This document shows positions 16,888-23,907 of a stretch of DNA of 31,771 bases, in pieces. The stretch lies in contig CBDDFV010000004.1 of the NCBI GenBank assembly GCA_965227335.1, forward strand, positions 1 to 31,771, in the 5' to 3' direction. Below the pieces are notes generated by a model. It searched no databases. It was not told the origin of the DNA and saw only the letters and a program-made list of their open reading frames with translations. The translations under genes were made by a program, and so were the position numbers. The stretch's first letter is position 1. The number at the start of each line of letters is the position of its first letter. This stretch comes from CBDDFV01 sp965227335. GTDB lineage: Bacteria > Planctomycetota > Phycisphaerae > Phycisphaerales > SM1A02.

Positions 16888-17277
16888 TCAGCCCGCCCTC
16901 TGTGAGGATGATGGTGAGTCGGCGCCGGAACGAGGAGACGCGTCCGACACGCCGCCCGATTCCACCGCCTGTTTGATGTCCGCCAGACGGCCGGCCCAGA
17001 ATGAACTGTACTCCGTCGTCCAGCGGTCGTAGATCAGCTGGATCGGCGCGGCGTTGAAGTAAAGCCGCCGCATCCGACCGTCCTTCTCCGACACGATCAG
17101 CCCCGCGTCCTCCAGCACCCGCAGATGCTTCAGGATCGCCACCCGCGAGGTGTCGAAATGCTCGCACACCTCGCCCACCGGACAGCCCGGCGACGCCCGC
17201 ACAATGTCCAGCACCAGCCGACGATGGGCGTGGGCCAGAGCGTGAAAGACGGCGTCCATGGACTCGGGGGTCATCAT
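16888..17277 (-). CDS. ArsR-family transcriptional repressor
   Basis: This encodes 129 residues. The winged helix-turn-helix is clear: HALAHAHRRLVLDIV, CPVGEVCEHFDTSRVAILKHL, RVLEDAGLIVSEKDGRMRRLYF. The tail YDRWTTEYSSFWAGRLADI is typical of the ArsR subgroup paired with SRPBCC genes. The metal-site ELCVCDL-type motif of arsenic or cadmium sensors is missing, so it likely senses something other than metal. Its start overlaps a perfect inverted repeat, consistent with autoregulation. A promoter placed 10-37 nt upstream would give an almost leaderless message from the ATG at 17277 or 17274; Met7 at 17259 is the other option. Confidence 0.92.
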   Translation of the reverse strand: MMTPESMDAVFHALAHAHRRLVLDIVRASPGCPVGEVCEHFDTSRVAILKHLRVLEDAGLIVSEKDGRMRRLYFNAAPIQLIYDRWTTEYSSFWAGRLADIKQAVESGGVSDASPRSGADSPSSSQRAG

Positions 17278-17297
17278 GTAACCAATAAGTTACATGA
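17274..17297. promoter_or_regulatory. Operator-like 9-bp inverted repeat at the arsR start
   Basis: TCATGTAAC (17274-17282) and GTTACATGA (17289-17297) are perfect reverse complements around a 6-nt AT-rich spacer. The repeat covers the arsR -10 box and first codon and lies 130 nt upstream of the divergent SRPBCC gene. It fits a winged-helix dimer site and autoregulation. Confidence 0.75.
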
Positions 17298-17314
17298 ATC
17301 TGGCGTGGCGTCAA
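17287..17314 (-). promoter_or_regulatory. Promoter of arsR
   Basis: On the minus strand TTGACG (17314-17309) is followed after 16 nt by TAACTT (17292-17287). The start would fall near 17280, only about 3 nt before the ATG at 17277. The -10 box is inside the inverted repeat, so bound repressor would block it. Confidence 0.45.
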
Positions 17315-17427
17315 GCGAAACGTCGTGCGATTCCGCCTTTCTGTCGCGGCGATGGCGAGTTTCGACCATCATGGCGTCCTGAGGCCGACGGGTCAGCCCC
17401 GGCGCGAGTCAGAAAAGGAGCACGGTG

Positions 17428-18264
17428 ATGGCGGTCGAAGTCAACCAGACGGGCGTGCGGGCGGTGCGGGTGGAGGTCGAGGTCCCCGCCGCGGCGGACG
17501 ACGCGTGGCAGGCGGTGGCGACCGCGGACGGGATCTCGGCGTGGTTCGTGCCGACGACGTTCGAGACGGATGCGACAGGACGGCCGACGCAGGTGACATC
17601 GGACTTCGGGCCGGGGATGGTCTCGGTGTCGGAGGTGACGGCGTGGGATCCGCCGCGCTCGTTCGAGGCCTCGTCGCGCGATCTCGGTCCGGACGCCCCG
17701 GCGGTCATCTCCCGGTGGTCGGTGGAGCCGCGGGAAGGCGACCGAACGCTGGTCCGGGTGGAGCATGCGATCGAGACGGACCAGGACACATGGGACGCCT
17801 CGCTCGAAGCCTGGGAGAGCGGCTGGCCGGGCTTCTTTCAGATTCTGGGCCTGTATCTGGCGCACTTTGCGGGCGAGCGTGCGGCGTCGTTCCAATTATC
17901 GGGGTTCTCGACGGAGGGCAAGGAGGCGGCGTGGGCGCAGCTGCTGGCGGGGCTGGGGATCGAATCATTCGAGGCGGGCGAGCCGCTGGCGTCGTCGGGC
18001 GCCGCGCCGAGCATGCAGGGCGTGGCGCAGCCGCAGGCGGATCCGACGTATCCGGAGGAGTTGCTGGTGCATCTCGCGGCGCCGGCGCCCGGGATCGCGC
18101 ATCTGTTCGCCTTGCCGATGGGTGATCGAACGCTGGTGTCCGTGCGGCTGTTCCTCTTCGGCCGGGGGGAGGCGCGGTTGGACGATGCGATCGAGTCGGA
18201 GTGGCGAGCGTGGCTGGAGACGGTCTTCCCCGCGTCCGCCGCGCCGGTCGGGGCGGACGGCTGA
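17428..18264 (+). CDS. SRPBCC-domain protein, two-part
   Basis: This encodes 278 residues. AAGGAG lies 7 nt before the ATG at 17428. The N-terminal 150 residues are an SRPBCC domain: VRVEVEVPAAADDAWQAVAT, then SAWFVPT and VSEVTAWDPPRSFEAS. The C-terminal part (about 190-275) has a second strand-helix region, YPEELLVHLAAPAPGIAHLF ending in WLETVFP, perhaps a degenerate second copy. It is divergent from the arsR-SRPBCC pair, and 10 nt upstream of a GNAT gene on the same strand. It may belong to the same response, with the shared intergenic region holding the operator. Ligand and role are unknown. Confidence 0.85.
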   Translation: MAVEVNQTGVRAVRVEVEVPAAADDAWQAVATADGISAWFVPTTFETDATGRPTQVTSDFGPGMVSVSEVTAWDPPRSFEASSRDLGPDAPAVISRWSVEPREGDRTLVRVEHAIETDQDTWDASLEAWESGWPGFFQILGLYLAHFAGERAASFQLSGFSTEGKEAAWAQLLAGLGIESFEAGEPLASSGAAPSMQGVAQPQADPTYPEELLVHLAAPAPGIAHLFALPMGDRTLVSVRLFLFGRGEARLDDAIESEWRAWLETVFPASAAPVGADG

Positions 18265-18274
18265 AGGGAGCGAC

Positions 18275-18799
18275 ATGTCGGAATCAACTGTCGGGGGATC
18301 GACGCGGCTGTCGGTCGGCGACCTGAACCTCGAGATCCGTCCGGCCGTCGAGGGCGACGTGCCGCTGCTGCTGGACTTCATCCGGGCGATGGCGTCGTTC
18401 GAGAAGCTGGAGGCCTCGGTGACGGCGGCGGATCTCCGGGCGTCGCTGTTCGGCGACCGCCCCGCGGCTGAAGCCCTGCTCCTCGTGGCCGACGGGACGC
18501 CGGCGGGGTACGTGACGTACTTCTATTCGTTCTCGAGCATGATGGGGCGACGGGCGTTGTGGCTGGAGGATCTGTTCGTCGATCCCGCGTATCGCGGCCG
18601 GGGAATCGGCCACGCGGTCATGTGTCACCTCGCGCGGGTGGCCGTCGACAACGGATGCGGCCGTTTCGAGTGGATCGTTCTCGACTGGAACACGCGGGCG
18701 GTCGACTTCTACCGCCGCCTCGGCGCACACGTCTCGCCGGACTGGCGGATCTGCCAGGTGACGGGGGAGGCGTTGGGGAAGCTGGCGGCGGGGGAGTAG
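18275..18799 (+). CDS. GNAT acetyltransferase, spermidine/spermine N-acetyltransferase-like
   Basis: This encodes 174 residues. GGGAG precedes the ATG at 18275. The GNAT fold is clear: IRPAVEGDVPLLLDFIRAMASFEKLE, GYVTYFYSFSSMMGRRALWLEDLFVDPAYRGRGIGHAVM and FEWIVLDWNTRAVDFYRRLGA. RGRGIG (about residues 107-112) is the acetyl-CoA-binding loop. LEDLFV, VLDWN and FYRRLGA are typical of the diamine (SSAT-type) acetyltransferase branch, which acetylates polyamines or related amines in the cytoplasm. The exact substrate is inferred from family resemblance only. It probably shares a transcript with the SRPBCC gene 10 nt upstream. Confidence 0.9.
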   Translation: MSESTVGGSTRLSVGDLNLEIRPAVEGDVPLLLDFIRAMASFEKLEASVTAADLRASLFGDRPAAEALLLVADGTPAGYVTYFYSFSSMMGRRALWLEDLFVDPAYRGRGIGHAVMCHLARVAVDNGCGRFEWIVLDWNTRAVDFYRRLGAHVSPDWRICQVTGEALGKLAAGE

Positions 18800-18963
18800 A
18801 GGGTGGATTCTTTATCGCCGCCGGTTCTGGCACGGAGCTTGCGAAGAGCAGTGGAACAGTGGAGCAGTCGACCGCAGGCGAGTCGTGGAGCGGGCCCTCG
18901 TTCGATGAGGTGGGCCGTGGGTGGCGCGGCTCTCCTGCTCTCCTGCTCCACTACTCACCTGCT
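18800..18963. repeat. Non-coding stretch with GGAGCAG-type repeats
   Basis: This gap has no gene. It holds short repeats: GTGGAACAGTGGAGCAG on the left and CTCCTGCTCTCCTGCTCC on the right. AGTGGAGCAG (18858-18867) and CTGCTCCACT (18943-18952) form a 10-bp inverted repeat 75 nt apart. It could be a relic of a dispersed repeat family or a mobile-element remnant. No known element is recognised. Confidence 0.35.
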
Positions 18964-19004
18964 CGATTGAAACAGGCCGCCCATCGGGCGGCCTGTTTCA
19001 ATCG
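18964..19004. terminator. Strong terminator of the tRNA-Tyr/Pro transcript
   Basis: A perfect 19-bp stem (18964-18982 with 18986-19004) closes a 3-nt loop. The minus-strand arm runs into the last three bases of tRNA-Pro, and the stem holds AAACAGGCCGCCC with the complementary TGTTT side. It suits the tRNA transcript on the minus strand and could also stop readthrough from 18799 on the plus strand. Confidence 0.85.
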
Positions 19005-19075
19005 GGGCGACAGGATTCGAACCTGCGACCTCTGCCTCCCGAAGACAGCGCTCTACCAAGCTGAGCTACGCCCCG
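19002..19075 (-). tRNA. tRNA-Pro (CGG)
   Basis: This is a 74-nt cloverleaf. The acceptor CGGGGCG/CGCCCCG has the C1-G72 pair typical of bacterial tRNA-Pro. The anticodon loop is TTCGGGA, anticodon CGG (19041-19039), on stem CTGTC/GGCAG. The T-arm is CAGG TTCGAAT CCTG. Discriminator is A and CCA is not encoded. Confidence 0.95.
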
Positions 19076-19126
19076 TCTTTCGACGGTGTTCGAGTCTCCG
19101 GCGGTCCTGAGTACGCCGGACGGGAA

Positions 19127-19209
19127 TGCGCGGAGCAGGATTCGAACCTGCGAAGGCGTACGCCAACGGGTTTACAGCCCGTCCCCTTTGGCCACTCAGG
19201 AATCCGCGC
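19127..19209 (-). tRNA. tRNA-Tyr (GTA)
   Basis: This is an 83-nt class II tRNA with a long variable arm. The acceptor GCGCGGA pairs with TCCGCGC. The D-arm is CCT/AGG and the anticodon stem ACGGG/CCCGT, with loop CTGTAAA and anticodon GTA (19175-19173). The T-arm is GCAGG TTCGAAT CCTGC and the discriminator A. It lies 51 nt upstream of tRNA-Pro on the same strand; the spacer has a 7-bp hairpin (19097-19120). Confidence 0.95.
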
Positions 19210-19226
19210 AGCCAAACGAGCCGCGT

Positions 19227-19255
19227 AGTCTACCGTGCCCCGGACCCGGGAGCAA
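19227..19255 (-). promoter_or_regulatory. Promoter of tRNA-Tyr and tRNA-Pro
   Basis: On the minus strand TTGCTC (19255-19250) is followed after exactly 17 nt by TAGACT (19232-19227). The start would be near 19220, 11 nt before the tRNA-Tyr 5' end. The -35 is identical to that of tRNA-Thr. Confidence 0.55.
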
Positions 19256-19330
19256 CCAGCCCCACGCCTCCATCTTTCGGGATCCTCACGGGGCGCGGCT
19301 TCCTCGTGCGGGGGCCTTCCAACCCCCTGA

Positions 19331-19708
19331 TCAGGTGTTCTGCGGGGTCTGGCGACCGTCCAGGTTGGACCGCAGGTCGCGAGCGGCGGCCATCGCGGCG
19401 GAGACAAGCTTCTTCGCCGCGCTCCACTTCATGTCCTTCGCGACGTGCGTGCTCATCGTGTCGAGCCATTCCTTCGTCGCCTCGATGTCCGCATCGTTCG
19501 GCGGCGTCACAATGACCAGCGCCGCCTCCAGATGGTTCCGGAAGACCTCGAGCTTCGCCCGGCGGATCGACAGGAGGTCCATGTGGTCCAGGATGTCCAG
19601 CTTGGTCGATGCGCGGCGGGTGTCAGGAAGTCGCTTGCGCAACTCCTCGCGCCGTTCCTCGAGCTGCTTGACGGACTTGTTGAGCGTCTGAATGTCTTTC
19701 GCGGACAT
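19331..19708 (-). CDS. Small helical cytosolic protein of an unknown three-gene operon
   Basis: This encodes 125 residues with no signal peptide. Residues 3-30 (KDIQTLNKSVKQLEERREELR) form an obvious coiled coil, followed by a helical bundle-like region with IRRAKLEVFRNHLEAALVIV and KDMKWSAAKKLVSAAMAAARDL. I recognise no family. The ATG at 19708 has AAGG 9 nt upstream; a GTG at 19717 overlaps the preceding stop and is an alternative. It is the last gene of a run with two lipoproteins, and 5 nt separate it from the second. A cytosolic partner for two envelope lipoproteins is odd and may mean that it is regulatory or contacts an unseen membrane factor. Confidence 0.65.
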   Translation of the reverse strand: MSAKDIQTLNKSVKQLEERREELRKRLPDTRRASTKLDILDHMDLLSIRRAKLEVFRNHLEAALVIVTPPNDADIEATKEWLDTMSTHVAKDMKWSAAKKLVSAAMAAARDLRSNLDGRQTPQNT

Positions 19709-19713
19709 GGCGG

Positions 19714-20325
19714 TCACCCTTCGTCAGCGGCGGCGTCGCCGTTCTGGTCGCGGAGTTCGTTGAAATGGTCGACGCCCCGCTTGAGAAAGTCCGCGAGGTG
19801 ACGAAGCCGATCGGAGGATTCCGGCGGCGTACGCAACACGACGAGCGCCTTCTCCAGCGCGGCGTAGCGTTGGTCGAGCCCGTCGAGAGCCGCGAGCGAC
19901 GCGTCGAGATTCTCCCGCGCCGATGCGATCCGGGCCACACGTTCGGCCTGACCCGTGGCGACGACGTTGGCGGCGTCGATCAGGTCCTCGATCGCGGCGT
20001 CCGGAGCACGAGCGCTCGCGCTTGACGCCCAGCCGTCGGCCAGCGCCCGGGAGCGTTCGATGTATTCGCGGGCGGCGGCCGTCTCATCCAGCTCGAACTG
20101 CAGACGGGCCAGCGTCTCGACCGTCTGATTGTAATACCGACGCTCGGCGTCCATCTTGCGTCGCACTTCCGCCCGCAGATCGACGACCTGCGCATGCAGG
20201 AGCGCGGCGGTCTCGCGGGCGTCGCCGTCCGCCTCGCCCGGCGACGCGCAGCCGAGCGCCCCGTTGAATGCGACGAGCAGCACCATCGCTGCGGCGGTCG
20301 TCAGGATTCGTTGGATGATCATCAT
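19714..20325 (-). CDS. Probable lipoprotein with coiled coil, operon gene 2
   Basis: This encodes 203 residues. GGAGG lies 8 nt before the ATG at 20325. A hydrophobic N-terminus ends in ALGC (Cys near residue 26), a non-standard but possible lipobox. The mature part is long helices: LHAQVVDLRAEVRRKMDAERRYYNQ and RLQFELDETAAAREYIERSR, then ERVARIASARENLDASLAALD. It looks like an elongated envelope helical protein. It follows the larger lipoprotein by 14 nt. No catalytic motif is visible and no known family comes to mind. Confidence 0.7.
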   Translation of the reverse strand: MMIIQRILTTAAAMVLLVAFNGALGCASPGEADGDARETAALLHAQVVDLRAEVRRKMDAERRYYNQTVETLARLQFELDETAAAREYIERSRALADGWASSASARAPDAAIEDLIDAANVVATGQAERVARIASARENLDASLAALDGLDQRYAALEKALVVLRTPPESSDRLRHLADFLKRGVDHFNELRDQNGDAAADEG

Positions 20326-20339
20326 GTCTTCGTCCTCCC

Positions 20340-21608
20340 TCAGTCCCCGTCCGCCGCGATCACGCCGAGCAGGCTGATCTTGGCGGCCTCGAAGGCGAGT
20401 TCCGCGACTTCTTCCGGCTTGACGCCGCCGCGGTGATAGGCGACGAGGCCGTCAAGTCCGCGTTGGATCAGTGCTTCGCGCATCATCGCGTTCTGTTCCG
20501 ATTCCGTGATCGACGCCTCGTGGTCGAGCGCGGCCCGCTGGAACGCGAGCTGCTCCGCCTCCGACGCGAAGGGGCCGATGATGACGGTGTAGGACTGCAA
20601 CGCCTCCGCGAGCGCGAACAGGTCGTCCTCGGAGTCCGACGCCTCGTCGAGCGCGGCGGCCACCCGGAGGTCCTCGAACGCGTCGGCGAGCGGCGTCGGA
20701 TTGGTCCGGATGAGTTCGAGACGCGAGCGGATCTGTTGCGCGGCGTCGGCGAGGTTCTGCTGACGCTGGAGCCGGTCGAGCCGGTCGGTCGCCACACGCT
20801 GACGCGCCGCCGCGAGATCCTTCGCGAGAGCCGCGGTGGTGACCGCCAGTCCCGGCGCGTCCGGATCGAACAACTGGCGCAGACCCGACATGAACCCCCC
20901 GAGATCGCCGTCGCCGTTCATCAGCGTCTGATCAACGTCAAGTACGTCCCCGATGAGATCCTTGAGGACAGGCGGATCGCCGTTCTCGTCCGTGACGGGC
21001 GCGCCGTCGGCGTCGACGAAATCGACCGGCAGCGCGCCGAACTGCGCGGCGAGCCCCTTCGCCTGGTCCGCGAACGTGTCGAAGTCCGACGGTGATTCGA
21101 TCGAGGCGAGTTGCGGCGACGCGGCGAGGAAGGTCTCCAGCACCGCGGTGCGCCGGTTCCAGGCCGTCACACGGTCCTTGGCGGCGGCCAGCGCGGCGTC
21201 GGCCTCGGACACGCCCGCTGCGGCGCGGACGGCGGCGTCCGTCGCTTCCGACGGCGTCATCGCCAGCGGCCGACTTGCTCTCGTCAGGTCCGCCTCGAGA
21301 TCCTGCACGGCCTCGTCGTACGACGCGACGAAATCCTCCACCGTCGCCCGCATGGCGATCCGCATCAGGGCGGCCGTGCGACGCTCGCTGACCTCGAGGA
21401 AGGTCGCGCTTTCCTGGGCGGCGAAGGCGTTCAGGTTCGACCGCATCGCCCCGAACGCATCGCGCTGGGCCGAGGCCAGATCGTCGAATCGCTGCTGAGC
21501 GAGCACCGCCCGTTCCTCATCGATCGGATTGTGCACATGCGAGGCGCACCCCGCGAGGACCACGCCCAGTGTGGTCGCCAAAGCCAGTCCCGTGCTGCGT
21601 CTGCTCAT
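20340..21608 (-). CDS. Lipoprotein with long helical domains, operon gene 1
   Basis: This encodes 422 residues. GGGGAG lies 7 nt before the ATG at 21608. The signal peptide ends in LAGC (Cys near residue 20). Two long helical stretches (about 30-125 and 275-345, including AAARQRVATDRLDRLQRQQNLADAAQQIRSRLEL) flank a middle section with FVDADGAPVTDENGDPPVLKDL. The C-terminus is acidic and alanine-rich. Elongated helices and a lipid anchor suggest an envelope scaffold or spacer. An upstream in-frame extension to 21710 runs through the promoter and is not credible. Unrecognised family. It heads an operon of three genes, with a promoter 75 nt upstream. Confidence 0.75.
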   Translation of the reverse strand: MSRRSTGLALATTLGVVLAGCASHVHNPIDEERAVLAQQRFDDLASAQRDAFGAMRSNLNAFAAQESATFLEVSERRTAALMRIAMRATVEDFVASYDEAVQDLEADLTRASRPLAMTPSEATDAAVRAAAGVSEADAALAAAKDRVTAWNRRTAVLETFLAASPQLASIESPSDFDTFADQAKGLAAQFGALPVDFVDADGAPVTDENGDPPVLKDLIGDVLDVDQTLMNGDGDLGGFMSGLRQLFDPDAPGLAVTTAALAKDLAAARQRVATDRLDRLQRQQNLADAAQQIRSRLELIRTNPTPLADAFEDLRVAAALDEASDSEDDLFALAEALQSYTVIIGPFASEAEQLAFQRAALDHEASITESEQNAMMREALIQRGLDGLVAYHRGGVKPEEVAELAFEAAKISLLGVIAADGD

Positions 21609-21682
21609 GATGACTCTCCCCGAGGCGCCCGCCCCGCTCATGCCACACCCGACGGTCAGGCCCGGATCCGTTCCGCCCCCGG

Positions 21683-21710
21683 ACTGTACTCCCCGACCCG
21701 ACGACCGCAA
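21683..21710 (-). promoter_or_regulatory. Promoter of the three-gene lipoprotein operon
   Basis: On the minus strand TTGCGG (21710-21705) is followed after 16 nt by TACAGT (21688-21683). The start would be near 21676, leaving a leader of about 68 nt. The rest of the gap to 21952 shows no gene. Confidence 0.5.
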
Positions 21711-21952
21711 GAGGTCATTCAGGACCGCGAGGCGACTCGGGCCGCGACGTCAGAACGTAACTCACGTCGCTCGCAGCGAATGAGTCCGCTCGGCGCGCTG
21801 TCAGTTTGTTCCGGCCGTCGCTTCATATGTCCCCGCATCGATTGATCGGCGGCGTGATTGGTCTTTGCCGTGGGTTTCCACGCTCCGCCGCGGGTGTTTC
21901 GGCGAAGAATTCGATCTTCCCGATGCACCTGTGGGCGGCTACGGTTGTGGTC

Positions 21953-22480
21953 ATGGATCCCCTTCGCATCTACGACTATCTGGTTCGCGCCCGCGGCGTG
22001 ATCTTCGACGCCGTTCGTTCGCTCGACGCCGCGCAGTATGGACGGCGGTTCGACATCGGACCGGGCTCGATCGCTTCGGCGCTCACGCACACATTGATCA
22101 GCGAGTGGTATTACATCGCGCGGCTGGAGGAGCGTGAGGTTCCGCCGTACGCCGAGTGGCCGATCAAGGATGAGGATCCGCCGCCGTTCGCCGAACTCGA
22201 AGCGATCTGGGCGCGGCAGACCGACGAGACCCGGACCGCGATCGCAGCGGTGAAGGACTGGTCCGCCGGCCGCGCGTATCGGTTACTTGACGACCAGGAC
22301 CGACTGACGGACGTCCGCTGCACCGCCGGCGACCTCATGACGCAGCTCGCGTTCCACGAGGTGCACCATCGGGCCCAGGTATTGAACATGCTTCGTCTCG
22401 TCGGCTCGCCCGTGGCGGATGTGGATTTCAACGCGATGATGTACGACCGGCGATTCGTCGAGGCCGGGGTCGATGACTGA
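21953..22480 (+). CDS. DinB-like four-helix protein
   Basis: This encodes 175 residues. The DinB superfamily metal triad is visible: His46 (ALTHTLISEWYY) with His135 and His139 (FHEVHHRAQV). Helical segments and length fit the superfamily, whose members bind a divalent metal in a four-helix bundle. The superfamily includes damage-inducible proteins and thiol S-transferases, so substrate cannot be told. The ATG at 21953 was chosen because the conserved DPLRIYDYLVRAR begins there; the Shine-Dalgarno is poor and a GTG lies two codons upstream. The gene begins 345 nt from the divergent lipoprotein gene. Confidence 0.82.
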   Translation: MDPLRIYDYLVRARGVIFDAVRSLDAAQYGRRFDIGPGSIASALTHTLISEWYYIARLEEREVPPYAEWPIKDEDPPPFAELEAIWARQTDETRTAIAAVKDWSAGRAYRLLDDQDRLTDVRCTAGDLMTQLAFHEVHHRAQVLNMLRLVGSPVADVDFNAMMYDRRFVEAGVDD

Positions 22481-22508
22481 ACATGGGTCAGTCGAGGAAC
22501 GAACGCAA

Positions 22509-22967
22509 ATGAACCCGCCGCCGCGCGAGGAGGCGAGCGCGTCGCCCGCTGGTCCGGTGCGGTCGCCGTCGCTTGAGCAGGTGCAGCGGTGGCGCTATCT
22601 GGCGACGGCGTGGTTGCGCGCCGTCGGCGTGGGGGCGCTCTTCTTCTCGCCGTGGCCGTTTCTGGCGTGGTTTTCGGAAGGCGTGCTGGACGGCGATCTG
22701 TTCTACATCGGGTACTACTGGTTTCGCATTTCGATGGGGTGCGTGCTGTTCACGTCCGGCGTGTTTCTGCTGGTCGCCGCCGCGCCGCTGGCCCGGGTGC
22801 TGCTTCCGGTTCCGCGATGGTGTTGTCCGCGGTGTCAGTATCCGGTGGCGTCGGCGAGTGCGGCGTGTCCGGAGTGCGGGCTTCGTCTGGGCGCGCGGCC
22901 GCCGATCATCGATCGGTCGACGGCGGGCGATGACAGACGGTCCTACGTTCGTCGCACCGGCAACTGA
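22509..22967 (+). CDS. Small membrane protein with zinc-ribbon C-terminus
   Basis: This encodes 152 residues. GAGGA precedes the ATG at 22509; an ATG at 22473 overlapping the DinB stop is an alternative. Two hydrophobic helices are seen (about 38-62 and 78-105). A zinc ribbon, CPRCQYPVASASAACPEC, follows near residues 113-130, and the C-terminus is basic. The cytoplasmic zinc ribbon on a two-helix membrane protein is a frequent, poorly characterised planctomycete design. Its last 25 nt overlap the convergent AraC gene. Function is unknown. Confidence 0.7.
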   Translation: MNPPPREEASASPAGPVRSPSLEQVQRWRYLATAWLRAVGVGALFFSPWPFLAWFSEGVLDGDLFYIGYYWFRISMGCVLFTSGVFLLVAAAPLARVLLPVPRWCCPRCQYPVASASAACPECGLRLGARPPIIDRSTAGDDRRSYVRRTGN

Positions 22968-23875
22968 ATCGCCAGTCGGAATCGTTCAAACCCGTGGGCG
23001 AAGGGTCTTCCGTGCCACGCTTCGAAGCAGGGCTGATCGTCGGGGGCGTAGCCGCTGGTGGGGAGCCACGTGGTGAAGATCCAGTCGAGGAGCCGCATCT
23101 CCATGTCGATCGGACCGTCCATGCGGACTTCGGCCACGGTCATGGCGGGGAAGTCGGCGCGGCCGATCTCACCGTCGGGTTCGACGTCGCCGACTCCGAC
23201 CGCGACGTCGTAGCGGCACTGTTCGAGCGGAACGATCTCGGGGTCTTCCCACTGGTAGCCGTACCACGGGCGGTCGCCGACGCCGCGGGTCGCGGCCCAC
23301 GCCAGGAGTCGGTCCGCCGCGTCCGGGACGCCGCGCCCGTGGTAGGGGTTGAGCACACGGATGTACGCCATGGTGCGGGGCGGCAGTCGGCGGATCGTGA
23401 CTTCGAAGCCGTCGGGATTGGCGCCGACGGGCAGTCGGTCGACGTGATCGCCGCCGATCTCGACGATGGACTCGAGGTCGCGCCGGCGTTCGGTGCGCCA
23501 CCCGGCGAGGTCGAACCCGCTCGGCGCGACGCCGTACCGGCGCCGGAAGCTGCGGGAAAAGTCGGACGACGAGGCGAAGCCGCACGCGAGGGCGATCTCG
23601 GTCAGCGTGCGGGGCCGGTCGTGGCTCATCAGGTACAACGCCCGCTCCAGCCGAACGCGTTTGACGAACTGGGCGAGCGTCTCGCCGGTCACGGCGCGAA
23701 AGATGCGGTGGAAGTGGAACGGCGAGAAGCACGCGGCGTCGGCGACGGTCTCCAGCCGGAGGTCCCCGTCGAGGTTCGTCGTGATGTGGTCGATCGCACG
23801 GTTCACGCGTTCGACGTAGTCCACGGGCGTCGCGGGGGACTGGTTTGGCGCCGTGCTTTTCTCGGGGTTTCGCAA
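22943..23875 (-). CDS. AraC-family regulator with GyrI-like domain
   Basis: This encodes 310 residues. The N-terminal AraC DNA-binding pair of helix-turn-helices spans about 20-117: LRLETVADAACFSPFHFHRIF and LTEIALACGFASSSDFSRSFRRRYG. A GyrI-like small-molecule-binding domain follows (about 155-310): VTIRRLPPRTMAYIRVLNP, WYGYQWEDPEIV, AMTVAEVRMDGP. This is the Rob/SoxS-adjacent AraC-GyrI layout used to sense drugs or metabolites. The start is uncertain: a TTG at 23875 is the first possible start and there is no early Met; AAGG lies about 12 nt upstream. It is divergent, with a 32-nt gap, from the VOC gene, its likely target. Confidence 0.85.
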   Translation of the reverse strand: MRNPEKSTAPNQSPATPVDYVERVNRAIDHITTNLDGDLRLETVADAACFSPFHFHRIFRAVTGETLAQFVKRVRLERALYLMSHDRPRTLTEIALACGFASSSDFSRSFRRRYGVAPSGFDLAGWRTERRRDLESIVEIGGDHVDRLPVGANPDGFEVTIRRLPPRTMAYIRVLNPYHGRGVPDAADRLLAWAATRGVGDRPWYGYQWEDPEIVPLEQCRYDVAVGVGDVEPDGEIGRADFPAMTVAEVRMDGPIDMEMRLLDWIFTTWLPTSGYAPDDQPCFEAWHGRPFAHGFERFRLAIQLPVRRT

Positions 23876-23907
23876 GATCTGACAAGCCTTGATCGGGACG
23901 GGCGACG

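Noticed and set aside
19714..19717. GTG at 19717 as the start of the small operon protein
   Set aside because: It would overlap the preceding stop as GTGA, which is possible, but the ATG at 19708 has better ribosome-site spacing.
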